Positions 60,129 to 64,000 of a stretch of DNA of 64,000 nt are shown here, in pieces. A program made the translations under genes and the position numbers. The DNA is from Thermococcus cleftensis (GTDB lineage: Archaea; Methanobacteriota_B; Thermococci; Thermococcales; Thermococcaceae): contig NC_018015.1 of NCBI RefSeq assembly GCF_000265525.1, positions 1,772,322 through 1,836,321 of the forward strand. The letters run 5' to 3'. A model generated the notes under the pieces. That model did no database searches. It was not told the DNA's origin and saw nothing but the letters and a program-made list of their open reading frames with translations. Position 1 is the first letter of the stretch, and the number at the start of each line of letters is the position of its first letter.

Positions 60129-62240
60129 ATGGTGAACATAGAACCACTAAGAAATTCCGTTTACTCCATCAACACCTTTCTGAAGGCCGAGTACGAGGAG
60201 TTCGGCTTCGTCATCGAGGAGGCGGTCCTCTTCCCGTCGGGGGAATACCTGGCCGTTATGGTAAGGCTGGAGGACGACTCCAGGTTCCTGCACGTTTTTG
60301 ACATAAATGGCTCCGTTCTTCCCGGCTGGGAGAGGGGGATCTCCGTTCCGTGTGCCGACGAAGCCGTTCTCTTTGCCGGCGGGGACAAGCTGGCGGTCTT
60401 CACGAAGTGCAGTCCCGGTAGGTTCGTTGTGTATCCCGTGACCTCACCAGATCCAGAGGGCGAGGCGCTGTCGGTCACCTTCTCAAAGCTCCCCCTTTAC
60501 GTGAACTTCACCCCTGAGGGAAGGGTGCTGGTCTTTGGTGATTACCACATCGAGTACATGGCTCCTGAAGGCCTTGAGATAGTCAAGATCCCGACCCCTC
60601 CCAACGGATACTCGTACATTCACGCGGTGGCGGACGATGAAAACTCCCTTTACCTGCTGTACACCTGGAAGAACGAGGGCAAGCAGGAGCTTCGGGTTGG
60701 TAGGATAAGCGTTCCCGTCTTTCCCTACTACTCTCCGCTTGAGTTCTGGGACGGCGTTGAGAGGTTATCCAGGACCTCAATGGTACCCGGGGGCAAGACC
60801 GTGGGTGACGTACACCTTGAGGAAGACGGCTCATTCGTGGCGGCCCTCGGAACCAAGGGCGGCAGGGAGATCTACCTCCTTACTCCCGGAGGGAGCAGAG
60901 TTGTGCTTATCCCTGGGGAGCTTATCTACCTCCGCTTCACATCTAGGGGCCTGTTCATGATAACCGGAATCTATGGGAGCAGTATAAGCGCCGGGATCGT
61001 GCCCCTTGAGCGCCTTTTCGAGGCCAGAGAGATAGGAAGGGGCGATTTTGAGGGCGTTTTCTCGCTTGGAAGGTACGTTCCGAGCGTCGTGGACCCCAAG
61101 TACGCCGGCGTGTCCGACGACTGCAGGGTTCTCTACTTCGGAAGAACGGCATACCGGGCCGCGGGACAGAGGTTCTACTACTACCTGCGCAGGGACGTGG
61201 ACTACATCTACAGGATACACTGGGACACCAACAGGGCCCCCGTGGAAGAAAGAGCCCCCGCAGAGCCCGAGGAAACGGAAGCTGAGGTGGAGTCAATAAG
61301 GGTCCTCCTCAGAAAGTTCAGGCAGGTCATACTGTACGGCCCCCCCGGCACCGGAAAGACGTACCTGGCCAGGAAGGTGGCTGTTAAGCCGGAGTTCGTC
61401 TCCTTCCACCAGTCCTTCAGCTACGAGGACTTCGTTGAGGGATTCCGGCCGACGAAGGGAAGCGGCGGGGTGGTTTACGACGTCGTCGATGGCGTCTTCA
61501 AGAGGATCACGATAGAGGCGATCTACGACTCCCTGCCAGAGAAGTTCAGGAAAAAGAACGCCACGTATGGGGAAATGAAAAAGGCTGTTCTCGAGTTCCT
61601 TGAACGGAGAAGGGCCGGGGAAAACCTAAAGCTCACACCACGGAGGGAGTTCTACCTGGTCATAGACGAGATAAACCGCGGAAACATCAGCAGGATCTTT
61701 GGGGAGCTGATAACCCTTCTCGACCCCGACAAGAGACTCGGCGGCCCGAACGAGACGATAGTCAGGCTTCCCTACTCGGGTGAACTTTTCGCCGTTCCGC
61801 CCAACCTTTACATCATCGGCACGATGAACTCGGCGGACAGGAGCATAGCCCTCCTCGACATAGCCCTGAGGCGCAGGTTCGCGTTCTACGAGGTCCTTCC
61901 GAGGCCGGAGCTGCTGGCCGGAATGGAAGTCGGCGGGGTGAACCTCGAACACCTTCTCTCGAGGCTGAACTCCATAATCGAAAGGGAGAAGGGCAAGGAC
62001 TACACCATCGGCCACGGCTACTTCCTTGATATAGCCTCGTCCGAGAACCCCGAGGAGGACCTCTACCTGGTGTTCTACCACAAGATACTGCCCCTCTTCC
62101 AGGAGTACTTCTACGGAAGCTGGGAGCAGCTGGGGTCGTTCTATCCTGGATTCGAGTTCATAGACGACAGGGGCAGGATAGTGATGATGGACAGGGAGTC
62201 CTTCATGGAGGCCCTTCGTCGGCTGGTGAGGGCGGAATGA
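60129..62240 (+). CDS. mcrB: McrB-like AAA+ GTPase with beta-propeller-like N-terminus
   Basis: Encodes 703 residues. The C-terminal AAA+ domain has Walker A GPPGTGKT (404-411), the Walker B/LVIDEINRGN segment, and the McrB signature MNSADRSIALLD with arginine-rich ALRRRF. McrB normally hydrolyses GTP and translocates DNA for McrC cleavage. Residues 1-370 hold no known DNA-reading domain; instead strand-turn-strand motifs recur at 33-43 (VLFPSGEYLAV), 80-91 (VLFAGGDKLAVF), 125-136 (VNFTPEGRVLVF), 228-240 and 268-278, as in a WD40-like beta-propeller. A Glu-rich linker (372-388) joins the parts. The start at 60129 has GGGTGA; GTG 60120 is possible. Confidence 0.88.
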   Translation: MVNIEPLRNSVYSINTFLKAEYEEFGFVIEEAVLFPSGEYLAVMVRLEDDSRFLHVFDINGSVLPGWERGISVPCADEAVLFAGGDKLAVFTKCSPGRFVVYPVTSPDPEGEALSVTFSKLPLYVNFTPEGRVLVFGDYHIEYMAPEGLEIVKIPTPPNGYSYIHAVADDENSLYLLYTWKNEGKQELRVGRISVPVFPYYSPLEFWDGVERLSRTSMVPGGKTVGDVHLEEDGSFVAALGTKGGREIYLLTPGGSRVVLIPGELIYLRFTSRGLFMITGIYGSSISAGIVPLERLFEAREIGRGDFEGVFSLGRYVPSVVDPKYAGVSDDCRVLYFGRTAYRAAGQRFYYYLRRDVDYIYRIHWDTNRAPVEERAPAEPEETEAEVESIRVLLRKFRQVILYGPPGTGKTYLARKVAVKPEFVSFHQSFSYEDFVEGFRPTKGSGGVVYDVVDGVFKRITIEAIYDSLPEKFRKKNATYGEMKKAVLEFLERRRAGENLKLTPRREFYLVIDEINRGNISRIFGELITLLDPDKRLGGPNETIVRLPYSGELFAVPPNLYIIGTMNSADRSIALLDIALRRRFAFYEVLPRPELLAGMEVGGVNLEHLLSRLNSIIEREKGKDYTIGHGYFLDIASSENPEEDLYLVFYHKILPLFQEYFYGSWEQLGSFYPGFEFIDDRGRIVMMDRESFMEALRRLVRAE

Positions 62241-63628
62241 AGAGAATAACCCTCTACGAGTTCCAGAGGAAGTACCTCAGCACGATCCGAACAGAGGGGG
62301 TGGACGTAACTCCGGAGAGCCTTCAGAGGTTTTTCGAGGTCATAAACGGGCTTTACGGCAGGGAGCACGAGGTTTTGAGCCTCAAGTACGACACCCGGAG
62401 GGGGGAGTACTACATCAAGGCCCACGGCAGCGTGGGCTTCGCCTACCACCTGGGGGAGCCGAGGTTTATGATCCAGGTTCTCCCGAGGCCCTACAAACGC
62501 GACCCCGACGAGGCGCGCTCCCTGCGCTTTTTCCTCAGCCTGATGAACCTCAGCGGCGGACTGGGGCTGGGAAGGCGGGAGATAGAAGATGCTGTGTCGA
62601 CGTACACGCGGGGAGATGGGAGCGTTCACGAACTCTTCCTGTATCTCTACGTTTACCTCCTGGGCAGGGAGCTCTTCCACGGTCTCTACCGGGAGTACTC
62701 CGAGGTCGAGGAGGAACTCCAGACGATACGGGGAAGGGTTCTCCTCTCGCGCCTTGCCAGAAGGCCTCCCCTCGGCAGGGACGTTCCGGTTAGACACGCG
62801 GTCCTCGACGTTGATACTGCCCTCAACAGGGTCCTGAAGGCGGCCCTGGAGGTGGTCGTGGGGGTTTCAGCGTGGGAGGGCGTGGCCAGGGCCGCGGAGG
62901 CTCTGATTCGATACTTTGCAGACGTTGGTTCTCTCAGGCAGGGGGACATAGAGAGGGTCGCCTTCAACCCGCTGAATGAGAGGTTCCGGCCGGCTTTCCA
63001 CCTGGCAACCATGATACTCGCTGGCTTTGGAAAGCTTTCCCGTGGAGGCTTCACGACTCCGGGGATATTCATAGAGATGGATCGCCTGTTCGAGGATCTC
63101 GTTTACCACACGATCCTGACGGCCCTCGCCGGAAGGGGAAGGGTCCACAGGCAGCACCCCCTGCCGCAGATCGTCAGGGGTGCCGCGGAGATAGAGGCCA
63201 AAATGGGCGCGGTGTTTACCTTCGGCCCCCCAAGGCCCGACATCTTCGTTCAGATGCCCGGTGGCAGGTGCATTCTGGAGGTGAAGTACAGGAACCTGAG
63301 CGTGAAGATGGGCGACACGTGGTGGCGCAAGCTCGTCAGGAGCAGTGGGGAGCTTTACCAGGTGTACTCCTACTCCCGCATCTCCGGCGGCGGGGCGCTC
63401 ATCGTCTACCCGAGGCTGAGGGGCCAGTACAACGAGTGGCTTCCCGACATGTTCGATGAGGGAGTCGAGACCTTCAGCTTCTTCGACGGCACGCCGCTTG
63501 GAATCGTCGGGTACGAACTGTCGCGCATCGGCAGGGACGTGCTCATAGCGCGCAGGGGAGTGGTTCTCGACGGAAAAATCGCGGGAAACGTTAGGAACCT
63601 CCTAGAGTCCGTGTGCGTTGGAAGCTAA
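62237..63628 (+). CDS. mcrC: McrC-like nuclease subunit
   Basis: Encodes 463 residues and overlaps McrB by four bases (ATGA). The N-terminal part is a beta-rich McrC domain (YEFQRKYLSTI, then FAYHLGEPRFMIQVLPRPYKRD). The C-terminal nuclease has RPDIFV (Asp335) and ILEVKY (Glu348, Lys350), the PD-(D/E)xK set. The central ELFLYLYVYLLGRELFHGLYREYSEVEEELQTIRGRV segment is typical of McrC (McrBC_2 type). It should cut DNA when McrB translocates. No modification methylase is beside it, as expected for type IV systems. Confidence 0.92.
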   Translation: MKRITLYEFQRKYLSTIRTEGVDVTPESLQRFFEVINGLYGREHEVLSLKYDTRRGEYYIKAHGSVGFAYHLGEPRFMIQVLPRPYKRDPDEARSLRFFLSLMNLSGGLGLGRREIEDAVSTYTRGDGSVHELFLYLYVYLLGRELFHGLYREYSEVEEELQTIRGRVLLSRLARRPPLGRDVPVRHAVLDVDTALNRVLKAALEVVVGVSAWEGVARAAEALIRYFADVGSLRQGDIERVAFNPLNERFRPAFHLATMILAGFGKLSRGGFTTPGIFIEMDRLFEDLVYHTILTALAGRGRVHRQHPLPQIVRGAAEIEAKMGAVFTFGPPRPDIFVQMPGGRCILEVKYRNLSVKMGDTWWRKLVRSSGELYQVYSYSRISGGGALIVYPRLRGQYNEWLPDMFDEGVETFSFFDGTPLGIVGYELSRIGRDVLIARRGVVLDGKIAGNVRNLLESVCVGS

Positions 63629-63726
63629 GGTAACATTTAAACGCGATGTCAGATTGGCCAAGGGGAATGGAGAAAACTTCCCGCTATAACCCAAAATTTC
63701 TCGGGGTTTCTCTTAGATTAGGGTAG

Positions 63727-63735
63727 CTTTAAAAG
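63727..63735 (+). promoter_or_regulatory. TATA box of mptA
   Basis: CTTTAAAAG lies 46-54 bases upstream of the ATG at 63781. The rest of the 152-base spacer after mcrC holds no reading frame or clear structure. Confidence 0.4.
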
Positions 63736-63780
63736 GGGCCGCGGTTAGAACCACCTAACTAAAAAGTGAGGGTGATGTCC

Positions 63781-64000
63781 ATGTTCGTTGAGACCCAGGA
63801 GGAGAGGCCCGAGATAAGGGAGCGCCTTCATCGCGTTGGTATCACCAACCTGAGAAGCGTGGCCAAGATAAACTGGAAGGGAAAGGTTTACACGTTCCTC
63901 CCGCTCTTTGAGATAACCATCGACGTCCCCGAGGAGAAGAAGGGGATACACATGAGCAGGCTCGTGGAGAGCATAACCGAGGCCATGAGCGAGGCCGTCG
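63781..64000 (+). CDS. mptA: GTP cyclohydrolase MptA (FolE2 type), 3' end outside the window
   Basis: The first 73 residues are visible: [20 protein letters not shown], then [20 protein letters not shown] and [19 protein letters not shown]. These match the start of archaeal GTP cyclohydrolase IV, which makes 7,8-dihydroneopterin 2',3'-cyclic phosphate for methanopterin-type cofactors. The K-G-I-H-M-S-R motif is a conserved metal/substrate segment. The ATG follows GAGGGTGATGTCC. The pterin C1 carrier would serve the SHMT in this window. Confidence 0.93.
   Translation, partial: MFVETQEERPEIRERLHRVGITNLRSVAKINWKGKVYTFLPLFEITIDVPEEKKGIHMSRLVESITEAMSEAV

Overview
This is a chromosomal window from a hyperthermophilic archaeon of the order Thermococcales, most likely a Thermococcus with a GC content in the mid-50s. 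The evidence is the gene set (PCNA, GINS, TFS, topoisomerase VI, aIF1A, RIO1, AglB, archaemetzincin, MptA), TATA boxes 25-35 bases upstream of starts, GGTG-type ribosome binding sites, and frequent GTG/TTG starts. Genes are densely packed on both strands and no gap longer than 300 bases lacks a gene. I saw no rRNA, tRNA or CRISPR array.

Layout. 1-2510: a secreted protein cut by the window edge, a GNAT acetyltransferase, and a copper-resistance locus reduced to two convergent gene stubs by a deletion. 2510-5466: an HTH regulator with a three-gene ABC exporter. 5643-7770: two orphan AT-rich envelope genes; the second lies between two 19-base direct copies of the 3' end of the neighbouring peroxiredoxin gene. 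7940-12578: peroxiredoxin, then a leftward operon TFS / 56-aa gene / PCNA / GINS51 / Mo-W oxidoreductase. 12639-15776: membrane-anchored protein, SHMT, aromatic amino acid permease. 15923-19468: sirtuin, DUF3783, HAD phosphatase, ASCH protein, PAP2 phosphatase, small membrane protein. 19477-29601: two MFS transporters, TldD/TldE, a RelBE-type toxin-antitoxin pair, MazG-like protein, racemase-fold protein, MscS channel, CoaBC, DUF190 and FluC. 29689-34151: cation/proton antiporter, then an uncharacterised leftward four-gene operon (alpha/alpha-toroid protein, double zinc-motif protein, coiled-coil protein, ribbon-helix-helix protein) divergent from archaemetzincin. 34303-42051: small secreted protein, PrxQ, pyruvate kinase, APC permease with two USP domains, adenylate kinase, ubiquitin-like MoaD protein, MTH1187 protein and a methyltransferase. 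42035-49728: the N-glycosylation operon glmS-aglB, a small PCNA-inhibitor candidate, a THUMP-like methyltransferase and a glycosyltransferase. 49771-53440: ATPase/DUF234 protein, RNase HII and a ZnuBC-type metal transporter. 53646-60056: a rightward information-processing cluster aIF1A / RIO1 / Dim2-like KH / Top6B / Top6A / DUF530 / DUF1699. 60129-63628: an McrBC-type restriction pair. 63781-end: the beginning of GTP cyclohydrolase MptA.

Themes. Replication and PCNA biology recur: PCNA with GINS and TFS, RNase HII with a C-terminal PIP-like box, and a 63-aa basic protein with PIP-like motifs. The two best candidates for undescribed biology are the McrBC pair, whose McrB carries a long beta-propeller-like N-terminus in place of a known DNA-reading domain, and the four-gene toroid/zinc/coiled-coil/RHH operon. 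Gene remodelling is visible in the copper-locus deletion, the repeat-flanked secreted-protein gene, and an AT-rich block inside aglB.
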